Source: Maniola hyperantus (taxonomy: Eukaryota > Arthropoda > Insecta > Lepidoptera > Nymphalidae). From it: 64,000 nucleotides of DNA. The stretch spans positions 6,944,001 through 7,008,000 of the forward strand of contig NC_048556.1 in assembly GCF_902806685.2 (NCBI RefSeq). Reading direction: 5' to 3'. Made by a program: the position numbers and the translations under genes. This document shows positions 21,300 to 30,708 of the stretch, one piece after another (the first letter of the stretch is position 1; every line of letters starts with the position of its first letter). The notes beneath the pieces were generated by a model that searched no databases, was not told the origin of the DNA, and saw nothing but the letters and a program-made list of their open reading frames with translations.

Positions 21300-23040
21300 T
21301 AGTTAAACTTTTGCGAGCCTATTCCACGCACGGTGAGCATTTGACGGTATATTCCTTGGGGCCCTTACGGCCCTTATGTTTGTTAGATAGCCCGCAAAAG
21401 ATCATTTCGAAGTTTATGTTTATGTTTACGTTTACGCCAGGTCCATACCCTTTCTTTGTATCTTTAATAGGGCTATAATACCTTATTACATCCAGTATTT
21501 ATATATTTATATATTTAGGGTTAGCGGTGAAACGACACAATCAATCCCTTTAAGGGGCTCGCTGTAGTAGAGTTTATGTAACATAATATCCCTTAATACT
21601 TCTAGGGGTCATTTGGTAGAAGCATTTGACCTCGTTCTTTTGAGTTTCAGTTCAAGTAACCTGTAAGTATACTTTATGACTTGAATTTAAAAAAAAATCT
21701 GCTATGCTCATATTTTCCTTCTATGTCACGCTTATCTATTCTTTTTACAAATCAAAAAATATTGTAAAAAAATATAAAGTAAAACCAAAATTTTAGACAA
21801 GTAGGTACCAAATCTTCTCAAAGGCTGGCTGAAAGGATTCAAACAATCCTTTCTCCTTTAAGTTCGTAGTCTAAATTCCAATATGAATAATTTACTGGAT
21901 AAATTAATTACGACAAAGTTCAGTGAGCCTAATAAATCATTACAGCTAAGCGTTTGAGATATTTGGAAGTGAGCCAAACATCGTTATAGATAGAACTTAT
22001 CTCTCCGACCTTCCAATCAAATATTATGGGGAATTGATTTTTAATCATTTGAAAACTTGTAGATATTTACTTCCATACAAACTTTTAATTACCTATTCAA
22101 CCCCTTTAGGGAATGAATGTTCAAAAATCCTTTCTTTTCTCATCTACGCTATTTAAAGAACTCCTATGCAAAATTTCATTCTTCGTCTAGGTTTAAGCAG
22201 TGTGTTGTCTGTCAGTCAGTCAGTTTGTAGTAGATTTTTGGTAAATATTTTGTTTGTTAGTTCTGTTAAAATAAATATTCTATTGTAAGTAAAGATTATA
22301 ATAAAATATTCGAAGATGTTATCAAAAATATTTTCTCAACACAAAAAATGAAGCCGAAATCTCTAAAACTTGGTCAATTTATTATTTTTCGTTGACGAGC
22401 GAACAAAGTTTTCTATTTAACGAGAAAACTTCGATTCCCTTCGACCGTAACTTTTAACGGTTGTCATATTCACTGCACGAAATTTTTGAACCTATAATAA
22501 TTTATGTAACAATCTTCTTCGGCTGATATTTTAAATAGAACCACGACGGCTCCTGATCTTCTCACTTCTGTCATTCGTCAACGCATTATCCACCCCTTTT
22601 ACACGCATATCCTCTTCCACGCAATACACCCACCTTTTCTTTGGTCCTCTCCTCTTTTTTTCTTCCACATGCATACTTAACATTCTTATCCTGTTTAAAA
22701 CCAAAGAGTTTTTTTTTTAAATTTTAATGCTTCCATCTGAAATAGCCTTTCTGTGAGTACCAATGTTTAGAACAGAAATAATAAATGGAAATGGCATCGG
22801 TTTTGATGTTTTTCCCTAAACTAAATTTAGAGTCTCTGCATCTTTTCTTTATACCTACCTGTTGCTAAAAAGGGATGAAGGATAAATTTTAAATTAAATA
22901 CTAAATTTTAGTGCTACTTAGGTTAGTATACAAAAAAATAACAGTAGGCTCACGAGGTATGACAGTTCTAAATTAAATTAGGTTTGTTTGTCCTTTTTTA
23001 TTACATTATTGTACTAGGTACGCATGGAAGTACACACGTG
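21300..23040. other. Intergenic, no gene recognised
   Basis: AT-rich. Around 22080-22230, CAACCCCTTTAGGGAATGAA and AAAAATCCTTTCTTTTCTCA look like a decayed family B repeat. Short TTTTT tracts occur. No coding frame of note. Confidence 0.5.
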
Positions 23041-23049
23041 TGTACTTCT

Positions 23050-23241
23050 GACGTCAGTACGCGGCAGAAAATAATTTACATCGGCCTTTAGAATGACATT
23101 TCGGCTTTGTAGAGCGTTGTCTCTGTCACTCATACCTATGTGACGTTTTGTCGGTCTCAACGACAGAGGCAGTGCTCAACAAAACCGCTACCTCGTTCTA
23201 AAGGTCGATGTACATTATTTTCTGCAGCGTACTGTACTTCT
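23050..23241. mobile_element. Fold-back MITE with long arms
   Basis: CAGTACGCGGCAGAAAATAA, ACATCGGCCTTTAGAATGAC on the left is answered by GTTCTAAAGGTCGATGTACA, TTATTTTCTGCAGCGTACTG on the right, giving arms of about 60 bp. GTACTTCT occurs on both sides (23042-23049 and 23234-23241) and may be the target duplication, although six bases separate it from the left arm. Confidence 0.7.
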
Positions 23242-24287
23242 ACCGTGTCGTTATTAATAAAATAGCATGCGACCTACCAAATTTGTGCGAAAAATAAACA
23301 TTACAATAATGTACCTACCTATTGCTATAATGTCGACCTGTATAATACACCTGCGTGGAACCTTAATACCTCAGAACATACCTACATACCTACTTACTAT
23401 AGATTTCATTTAAGTAAGTAGCTCACATAAATCTTAAGACCTTAGTCCGAACAACGTCAATTGGATCCGGACGAAAGGACCGAATCTATAGTGTTATAAT
23501 AAAACATGCCTTTCCTTTTACATCGTTTCGGTAATACGTTTCAGCATTAGGTACTTATACAATGTTTGCTTTGAATCTTTCGAATTTTCTGGACTGGTGT
23601 AAAGATCTACACTTATAATAAAACTTTTTTTCGAGGGCACTCTATAATCGACACGACACCCAAAACCATTTTTCTTTTTCTTTTTTGTCTGTCTGCCTGT
23701 ATCATGGCCGCGCATCACGCTGAAACTACTGAATGAATTCCAATGAAACTTTTCGCATGATTTGAGTTAATACTGTGAGGAAGGACATCGTTTTTATCCC
23801 GAAATTCAGCTTGGTTCCCTTAAGAGAGGAGATGAAAATTAAAATGTATACTGAGTTGTAATTCATTAACGCGTAGTCCGATTTCATTCATTCTTTTTTT
23901 GTAAGAAAAGAGATGCTTGATGAGATGATTAAAGATTGTAAATATTTCTTACTAGGGCTTACCTAGTGATTGAAGAATCCAGAAAAATTAGTCGTACCTA
24001 TTATGTCGTATAAAGCCAATTTATCTATAGAGTTTATAATATTATAAATATTTGATTAAGTAATATCAATAACAAAATCAATTTCAATCTTCACTTTGCT
24101 GAAACAGCTATTTCACTAGCATTTCGTTCGTATGAAGGATAAATTGAAAAACTGCGTTCACTTAAAAATTTAGAGCTCCCAAGTTGCATATAAAATTCAG
24201 ACGAACTTCACTTAAATTATTACACTAGAAATATTTAAAGGCTTAGCAGATTCTTATGTTACCCAAGAGTTTTATATAGGTACCTAC

Positions 24288-24510
24288 TAACCTGTGCCCG
24301 CTAGTTTGTCCGCGAGGACTACACAAATTTCGACTTTCTATTTTACTCCCTTAAAGGTTGAATTTAAAAAAATCCTTTCTTAGCGGATGTCAATGTTATA
24401 AAAGCTATCTGCATGCCGAATTTCAGCCGGATCCGTCTAGTAGTTTGAGCTGCGCGTTGATAGATTAGCCAGTCAATCAGTCAGCTTTTCCTTCTATATA
24501 TAATATAGAT
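24288..24510 (-). repeat. Interspersed repeat, family B
   Basis: TGCCCGCTAGTTTGTCCGCG, GACTACACAAATTTCG, TTACTCCCTTAAAGGTTGAA, ATCCTTTCTTAGCGGATGTC, CCGTCTAGTAGTTTGAGCTG and CAGTCAATCAGTCAGC are in family order, reverse orientation. Confidence 0.75.
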
Positions 24511-26836
24511 TACTTTTAATTTTTTCTGTTTATTTTGTTTACTTGTATTTGTCTTTTGGTATACAATAAAGCATATTTCATTCATTCATTCATTCAAGAT
24601 GGCTGAAAGAAAATCGTTGTATGATAATGGACTGAAATAAAAAGAACAACATCAAAGTGGAATTCGTCTTTTTCCGAAACAATTTTCATACAACACACGG
24701 AATTAGTCTTGCGAACCATGAATATGAATAGAGCTCAGAAAAATGTCATTTAGGTTCGAAAAACAGGAGCGACATTGTAGGTTATTGGATTTCATTTGAA
24801 CATTGCTCCGACAGACATACTCGGAAAATTGTATTTTTGTAAAAAAAATTTTCGTTATCATGGCACAAAGGCAAAATTGTCTTCTATATGTATGATATTA
24901 TGGTGTAGGTACATAATGAAGAAATTGACTGAAACCTTTGAAAACCGAGCACAACCAGTGCGACAACCACCACAACCAGCGCGAGTTTGTTCGCAGTTTT
25001 TGTATCCACAAAACGTCGCAAAAGCCGTTGAAGTATAGGGCCGAAAGTAGAAACACACTAAGTACTTTTTTTCTTTTTAGATATGACCCGCGCCATGTAC
25101 CTATTGCGCACTAACCTGAAAAATATTATCATCATCATCAACCGATAGACGTCCACTGCTAAACATAAGTCTCTTGTAGAGACTTCTATATACGCCACGA
25201 TCTTGTAAGGGACAGATGTAGACTACACGTCAATACAATTTTTTTTAAACTGCATAAAGTGTAAGTATCGAATTCTGAGTTCTGATTAAACAGCTTTTTT
25301 ATGGTAATTAAAAATTATTAGTATAAGGATTCAATGCCGTCAGCCGTAACCACAGCTACATGCTTGTCATATCGTTATAATATCCCTGTTGAAAAATATT
25401 TAGATATTCGCCGACGATTACGCCATCCCGCCTTTAATGGCTCCTCAGTCGTCCTCCATTGCCCTAATGTGCCTGTTTATGGGCCATTTAAGGCTAATTT
25501 AATTCTATGCAATTAAATTTGCGGCTTATATAAAAATTACTTATCGGTTTTATTGCGAGCCGTACATCAAGCCTGAAATTAATTGAGATTTAGTGGTAAT
25601 GGATCATAATGAAATTTCTTGCGTAAGATCCAATTTAATTATGGGGGATTTGACCTTTTCATGATGAAGTATACATGAGTTAGAATTTTAATAGGTACAC
25701 TCAAAAAGAAAAATCCTCACTCACTCACTGACTGATTCAACAACGCCCAGCCCAGCCTAGAAAGATAAAATTTTGCAAATTCAAAAGACTCCCGTTGTAG
25801 AAAATTGTAGAAAATGAATAATGCAGGATTTTCAAAATTCCCACTTGATAGGTATTATTATTTATTTATTTTTTGCCGAGCGAAACTGCCGCCAGTCGCT
25901 CATCAGGCGTCAAAACAGTACTCCCACTGCCCACATAATGATGAAAATGATGGAAGTTGAAACCACAGACCAATTTAAATAATTTTTTTCTGAATAACAG
26001 ACTTTGCTGCACTGTTAAAATGACAACTTTTATGAATTGTGAACAGTAAAAACACAGATATTTTTAACATTTATTTACCCACATATTGTATTTGTGATTT
26101 GACAGATTGTTTCTAACTTTAAGGAATTTGAAATAATTACATATAATTAAAAATTAAAATAAACGAGTCACAGCTCTTATAAAAATCTTGTACTATGTAA
26201 CAATGTTATCACAATAAAACACCTACGACTACAATGACTAGAATCTTTGAAACCTCAACTAAAACGTTAATACATTATAATATTCCGTCTGACTTAACGA
26301 CAAACAAATAACAGCTATAAATGCTCTAAACAAGTAAATTAATAAACTTTTAACCTTTAAAGAACAGATAAAAGCCGAGTTGATAGTTATAGCACGTGAG
26401 CCAAGTAAACAACTTCACTCGAGTTCACAATAATGTTAAGTATGTACACAAGACTTAAAAAGGTAAGGAAGTACAAAAAGTTAGTAAAAATTCTACAGGG
26501 ACTAGTGTAAAATACAATAGTTATCTGAAATCTTCTATATTCACAAAAATTCTCACTACTGCTTTCTGTTCTGTCGCTTTTGTTTTGCGACGTTTTACAA
26601 GTATATTAACATTCGTATGATTATTTTTAATATATTTTATTTCGTCTACATTGTACTCTAAATTATACTTATTCTAAAATTCGGAGTAGGTTCTTTGGTC
26701 ACCCACAATAAAAACTACATCTAACGTTATTTATAACATTAGTAAAGATCTATCTTTTTGTAAGAAAAAGTTATTGACTAGTCCGTTACTTTACGTGCTT
26801 TGCACTACATTATAGTATCTACTTGGAATACACATT
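24511..26836. other. Intergenic, LINE tail fragment only
   Basis: At 25120-25230, ATCATCATCATCAACCGATA, GACGTCCACTGCTAAACATA and GCCACGATCTTGTAAGG are a minus-strand tail of the RWTDDI-type LINE. The rest is AT-rich with no recognisable gene. Confidence 0.5.
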
Positions 26837-26847
26837 AATATTATAAT
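26837..26847 (+). repeat. Candidate 5' target-site duplication of the RLE-type LINE
   Basis: AATATTATAAT is identical to 29891-29901, which directly follows the poly(A) tail. Confidence 0.4.
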
Positions 26848-26990
26848 TACTAACAGCACTTTTTGTTTCAGGGGCCTCAACGGGCAGCGCCTGCTCTGCA
26901 GGCCTCCTGGTTGCCGCTGTCGGGGCTCCGCGCGCTTATAGACGCTATTGTGTAGTGTTTTAGTGTTTTTATTTTTACGTGTTTCGAAGT

Positions 26991-29186
26991 ATGAACCCCA
27001 GTGCTTCTCAAGGTGAATACCTAGAATGCCCCCACTGTAGCGATGGCAGGCAGTTTAAGGGTCGCAAAGGCCTTAATATTCACATCGCACGTTGTCACGG
27101 ACCGCCTACACGGCCTCTTACTTGCCCAAATTTGATGTGCGATCAAACCCTATCAGGAAGCGATAACCAGGTACCATTTGAAATTTTATTATCCAAATAC
27201 AGTCAAAATATTCCATTAATAAAACGCATTCCGCGAGGAGCTAGGATATCGTTAGCTAGATCCTTATCACATACAATCCAAAATGTGCTATCAAATTCAC
27301 TTTTAGATTGGCAAAACCTCTTTTTTTTTGCATATAGACATTTCTATGTTAATAAGTCAGAAATCGGGTCGCTATGTACAAAATTAAAAAAAAATAGTTT
27401 GGCTGATCGCGTTTTTCCAATCCCTGACTGCTCATTTCGAACACAAAATTACAATTTGAAGAAAATTGTGGAAAACAAGGTTATGGATGGGGATCTTAAA
27501 AACGCCGCCCGCATTTTGTTTTCTAGTGATACACTGGCTCCATTCAATGATATAACGCTGGAAGCCTTACGTGACAAGCATCCCTTACCAAATACCGATT
27601 CTGTGCTGCCAGATCCACCTTCTAACACTTCTTATTTACAGATAAAGGATGAAGAAACTTACGCTGCGATAATGTCGTTTTCTAGTGGCTCTGCTGGTGG
27701 CATGGACGGCATAACGCCACAACATCTTAAGGATCTTGTGGGAGTTACTGCTGGGGACGCCGGCAAGGCGCTACTGAGCGACATTACCAGACTATGTAAT
27801 TTCATGTTATCTGGCGAGGTAAATTCATCCTTTCTACCATTCCTTTATGGCGCGAGGCTTTGTGCTTTCAATAAGAAAGATGGTGGCATCCGTCCCATCG
27901 CTGTTGGCTGTACTTTTCGCCGTTTGGCGTCAAAATTAGCGTGTAGTCACATAGTCTCTACCCTAAAGGATAAATTCCAACCTATTCAAGTTGGATTCGG
28001 CAGTAAAGGAGGTTGTGAAGCAGCAGTTCATTCGGCTCGTACTTTCTTAACGAATGGCGAGGTTGAGGTACTGCTGAAAGTAGATGTAAAGAATGCTTTT
28101 AATTCTTTGGACAGGGCAACTTTGCTGACAGAAGTCTCAACGCAACTTCCTGAAATTTACCCATATGTTTGGCAATGTTACAGCTCTGCTTCTAAATTAT
28201 TCTTTGGAGATAGCGATATTAAGTCTTCTGTAGGCGTTCAGCAGGGGGATCCTTTAGGTCCGGCCCTGTTCAGCTTAGGGATCCATAACCATATCTCAAA
28301 TTTAACATCTAAATTTAACATATGGTATCTTGATGATGGAACCATTGGGGGCAACGTGGATGACGTTCTAAAAGATCTTAATCATATTAAGCAACAGTTT
28401 GGGAAAATTGGTTTAGAACTTAATTTTTCGAAATGCGAATTGTTTTTTACAGAAAAACTGTCGCAAGAAAGAATTCTATTGGCCTCTGAATTATTCAATG
28501 AAATTTCACCTAATATTAAAATACTTGATAAACGTTCACTTTGCCTTCTCGGTGCTCCTCTTTATAATGAATCCATACAACCACTCTTGGATCAAAAAGT
28601 CAGAACATTTTCGGCTAATACCGACAAATTGGGCACTCTAAATTCTCACATTGCATTTTCGATCCTAAAATATTGCCTTTTTGTACCTAAATTAATTTAC
28701 ATTCTCCGCGCGAGCCCAATTTGGAAATTTCATGGACTACTCGATAACATGGATGCCACCCTTAAAAGTACACTAGAACAAATTCTAAATTTAACTTTTG
28801 ATGAGCACTCCTGGAACCAAGCAACTTTACCGGTCAAGTACGGTGGCATCGGCGTGAGGAAAATTTCCAGTGTAGCTCTTCCGGCTTTTCTGTCCTCTGT
28901 GCATAGTATAAAAGAGCTTAGCTCTCAAATTCTCAAATCCAATTCATCATTGACCTATGCCACAGAGGCCCTAGAGAGTTGGAAGGTCAGATGTCCCAAT
29001 GTCGACATCCCGAAGGAACGTACTACACAAAAACTTTGGGATTTGCCATTGGTTCAACTGACACATACGAATTTGGTTCAAAATCTTACAAGTGACAGAG
29101 ATCGTGCCAGGCTTCTAGCATTATCCGAAAAGGAATCTGGGTATTGGCTGCATGCCTTGCCATCAAAAATCTCGGCACACTTTTAG
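26991..29186 (+). CDS. LINE ORF, N-terminal part: zinc finger and reverse transcriptase
   Basis: The frame is open from 26979, but the first ATG is at 26991, giving 731 residues. Residues 13-36 form a C-X2-C-X14-H-X4-H zinc finger (C13, C16, H31, H36), a likely DNA-binding module. The RT palm follows. Motif A is VDVKNAFNSLD with catalytic Asp 365, motif B is GVQQGDPLGPALFS, and motif C is YLDDG at 446-449. The fingers carry FNKKDGGIRPIAVG. All three catalytic aspartates are present. The frame ends early at 29184-29186 because one base is missing from the A run at 29165-29169; the natural continuation lies in the other frame from 29165. The enzyme would copy element RNA at a nicked target. Confidence 0.9.
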   Translation: MNPSASQGEYLECPHCSDGRQFKGRKGLNIHIARCHGPPTRPLTCPNLMCDQTLSGSDNQVPFEILLSKYSQNIPLIKRIPRGARISLARSLSHTIQNVLSNSLLDWQNLFFFAYRHFYVNKSEIGSLCTKLKKNSLADRVFPIPDCSFRTQNYNLKKIVENKVMDGDLKNAARILFSSDTLAPFNDITLEALRDKHPLPNTDSVLPDPPSNTSYLQIKDEETYAAIMSFSSGSAGGMDGITPQHLKDLVGVTAGDAGKALLSDITRLCNFMLSGEVNSSFLPFLYGARLCAFNKKDGGIRPIAVGCTFRRLASKLACSHIVSTLKDKFQPIQVGFGSKGGCEAAVHSARTFLTNGEVEVLLKVDVKNAFNSLDRATLLTEVSTQLPEIYPYVWQCYSSASKLFFGDSDIKSSVGVQQGDPLGPALFSLGIHNHISNLTSKFNIWYLDDGTIGGNVDDVLKDLNHIKQQFGKIGLELNFSKCELFFTEKLSQERILLASELFNEISPNIKILDKRSLCLLGAPLYNESIQPLLDQKVRTFSANTDKLGTLNSHIAFSILKYCLFVPKLIYILRASPIWKFHGLLDNMDATLKSTLEQILNLTFDEHSWNQATLPVKYGGIGVRKISSVALPAFLSSVHSIKELSSQILKSNSSLTYATEALESWKVRCPNVDIPKERTTQKLWDLPLVQLTHTNLVQNLTSDRDRARLLALSEKESGYWLHALPSKISAHF

Positions 29187-29818
29187 ATAACGAAAGTTTT
29201 CGTGTGGCTCTAGGTCTCAGATTGGGAACACCACTGTGCCATCAGCACAGATGTCCGTGTGGAAAAGAGGTTGATAAATTTGGAATCCACGGACTCTCTT
29301 GCCAAAGGAGCTCCGGTAGGCTGTTTAGGCATGGCTCTCTTAACGATACAATTAAAAGAGCTCTTGCCACCATAAATATTCCTGCGCTCATTGAGCCGGC
29401 AGGGATTAGTCGGGATGATGGCAAGAGACCTGATGGATTGACGCTGGTTCCCTGGGAACGGGGACGGGCGCTAATGTGGGACGCAACTTGCGTTGACACA
29501 TTGGCCCCGTGTCATATCAGGAAGACAGCATCAAGACCGGGAGCCGCAGCAGAAACAGCTGAAAACGGCAAGCGGCGCAAGTATGCCTCTCTTATAGAGA
29601 GTTACATTTTTGTGCCGTTTGCCGTGGAGACCCTGGGGCCATGGAGTCTTAGTGCTAAAAATTTTTTACGAGACATTTCACCGCGATTAATAGCCTCAAC
29701 TGGTGACAGAAGGGCTGGCTCATTTTTTGCGCAGCGGATCAGCCTAGCTGTCCAGCGCGGAAATGCAGCCAGTATTCTTGGCACCATTCCACGCGGTCAT
29801 GATTTATATAGTAATTAG
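29165..29818 (+). CDS. LINE ORF, C-terminal part: zinc knuckle and restriction-like endonuclease
   Basis: This continues the reading of 26991-29186 after the frameshift (SK then NLGTLLDNESFRVALGLRLG). At 29252-29302 is a zinc knuckle, CPCGKEVDKFGIHGLSC (C-X1-C-X9-H-X3-C). Next comes the GRLFRH motif, then KRPDG (about 29423-29437) and WDATCVDT (about 29477-29500). These correspond to the RH, K/RPD and D-containing motifs of the PD-(D/E)XK endonuclease of R2-type LINEs. It ends in a conserved-looking VETLGPWS stretch and TAG at 29816-29818. The domain would nick target DNA to prime reverse transcription. Confidence 0.85.
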   Translation, partial: KNLGTLLDNESFRVALGLRLGTPLCHQHRCPCGKEVDKFGIHGLSCQRSSGRLFRHGSLNDTIKRALATINIPALIEPAGISRDDGKRPDGLTLVPWERGRALMWDATCVDTLAPCHIRKTASRPGAAAETAENGKRRKYASLIESYIFVPFAVETLGPWSLSAKNFLRDISPRLIASTGDRRAGSFFAQRISLAVQRGNAASILGTIPRGHDLYSN

Positions 29819-29836
29819 ATAAGGCTAGCTTTAAGT

Positions 29837-29842
29837 TTTATT
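29837..29842 (-). terminator. Candidate polyadenylation signal for the cyclase, inside the LINE
   Basis: On the minus strand this reads AATAAA, about 350 bp beyond the cyclase stop. It lies in the 3' untranslated part of the inserted LINE, just ahead of the T tracts. I saw no better signal nearer the stop, so the LINE may supply it; this is inference. Confidence 0.3.
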
Positions 29843-29890
29843 GTATTAAAAAAAAAAAAACATAACTAATAAAAAAAAAAAAAAAAAAAA

Positions 29891-29901
29891 AATATTATAA
29901 T
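29891..29901 (+). repeat. Candidate 3' target-site duplication of the RLE-type LINE
   Basis: AATATTATAAT directly after the A tail, identical to 26837-26847. Confidence 0.4.
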
Positions 29902-29910
29902 ATATTTCAT

Positions 29911-30128
29911 ACTAGATGATGCTCGCCACTTCGTCCGCGTTGATTTCGGTTTCTAAAAATCCTGTGGGAACTTTTTTGATTTTCCGGGATCAAAAGTAGC
30001 CTATGTCCTTCCCCGGGATGCAAGCTATCTCTGTACTGAATTTCGTCAAAATTGGTTGAATGGTTGGGCCGTGAAAAGCTAGCAAACAGACAGACAGACA
30101 TACTTTCGCATTTATAATATTAGTATGG
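29911..30128 (-). repeat. Interspersed repeat, family A, beside the cyclase 3' end
   Basis: CTAGATGATGCTCGCCACTT, CGTCCGCGTTGATTTCGG, CCCCGGGATGCAAGC, GGCCGTGAAAAGCTAGCAAA, (CAGA)n, CTTTCGCATTTATAATATTA and GTATGGA form a nearly complete copy. It starts about 65 bp past the cyclase stop codon, in the direction of transcription of that gene, so it probably lies in its 3' UTR. Confidence 0.85.
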
Positions 30129-30192
30129 ATAAATAAATAAAGTGAATTTAGCTCCTCTCTGCAAACATCTAGAACATTCTTAGATTCAGTCT

Positions 30193-30708
30193 TCACTTTT
30201 TACAAGTTTCGCATTTGCTATTCTTTATAGGTTCATTCGTGTTATTCATAGTATTGTTCAACCTGTTAACGACGTCTCGCACTTTTCCTTTATTTATCAC
30301 AAGCTCTTTATCATACGTAGGAGTAATTAGGCCTTTTTCGTTACCATTACATACTGGTTTATAACTATTTAATACTGCAGCCATGGTTGCGGTTTGAGAT
30401 AATCTGAATTCTCTTACAGCATTATCTATATTGTTGATGAGATCTTTAGCTACAAAAGTCGCTATTTCATGTTTTATACGTTCCCTTTCTGTTAAAATTT
30501 CCTGTGGCTTGTTGTCTTTAGTGCCATTTCTTTCAGGACTTTGACTGTGTGTCAATGAATGAGATGCTGGACTATCAGGTCCTTGGAATGTGATACTTGG
30601 GTTGTTTATAATTGCATTTTCAGTATGGTGTACTTCGCTAGTAGTTTTACTTTCATTCTGCCCTGATTTTTCACCTATTAACCAATATGTTGTCATCTTT
30701 CCCTTTCC
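30193..30708 (-). CDS. Guanylate cyclase last exon (C-terminal extension)
   Basis: Acceptor TTGTCAACAG. It starts GKGKMTTYWLIGE, the end of the cyclase fold, then adds about 158 residues rich in Ser, Thr, Asn, Glu and Lys, ending in NSKCETCKK and TGA (30195-30193). The tail shows no known domain. A C-terminal extension of this kind is part of the MsGC-I layout. Confidence 0.9.
   Translation of the reverse strand, partial: GKGKMTTYWLIGEKSGQNESKTTSEVHHTENAIINNPSITFQGPDSPASHSLTHSQSPERNGTKDNKPQEILTERERIKHEIATFVAKDLINNIDNAVREFRLSQTATMAAVLNSYKPVCNGNEKGLITPTYDKELVINKGKVRDVVNRLNNTMNNTNEPIKNSKCETCKK

Larger units (their letters stand above)
26848..29890 (+). mobile_element. Non-LTR retrotransposon with restriction-like endonuclease, near full length
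   Basis: A 3.04 kb element with a GC-rich 5' leader, one long coding region (26991-29818, frameshifted once) and a double A-rich 3' end (29849-29890). AATATTATAAT occurs just before (26837-26847) and just after the A tail (29891-29901) and may be the target duplication; being so AT-rich, it could be chance. The domain order, zinc finger - RT - zinc knuckle - endonuclease, is that of the early-branching LINEs (R2/R4/NeSL/Hero group). The precise clade is not resolved. It sits tail-to-tail with the guanylate cyclase gene, about 300 bp from its stop. Confidence 0.85.

Noticed and set aside
20981..21478. Overlapping open frames on both strands
   Set aside because: They run through the GC-rich palindromic MITE, which is free of stops because of its base composition.
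26979..26990. LINE reading frame starting at GTG 26979
   Set aside because: The first ATG is at 26991 and the upstream four codons have no support as translated sequence.
29144..29164. Separate second ORF of the LINE starting at TTG 29144
   Set aside because: Homology-like continuity (SK to NLGTLL) across the A run shows one ORF broken by a missing base, not two ORFs.
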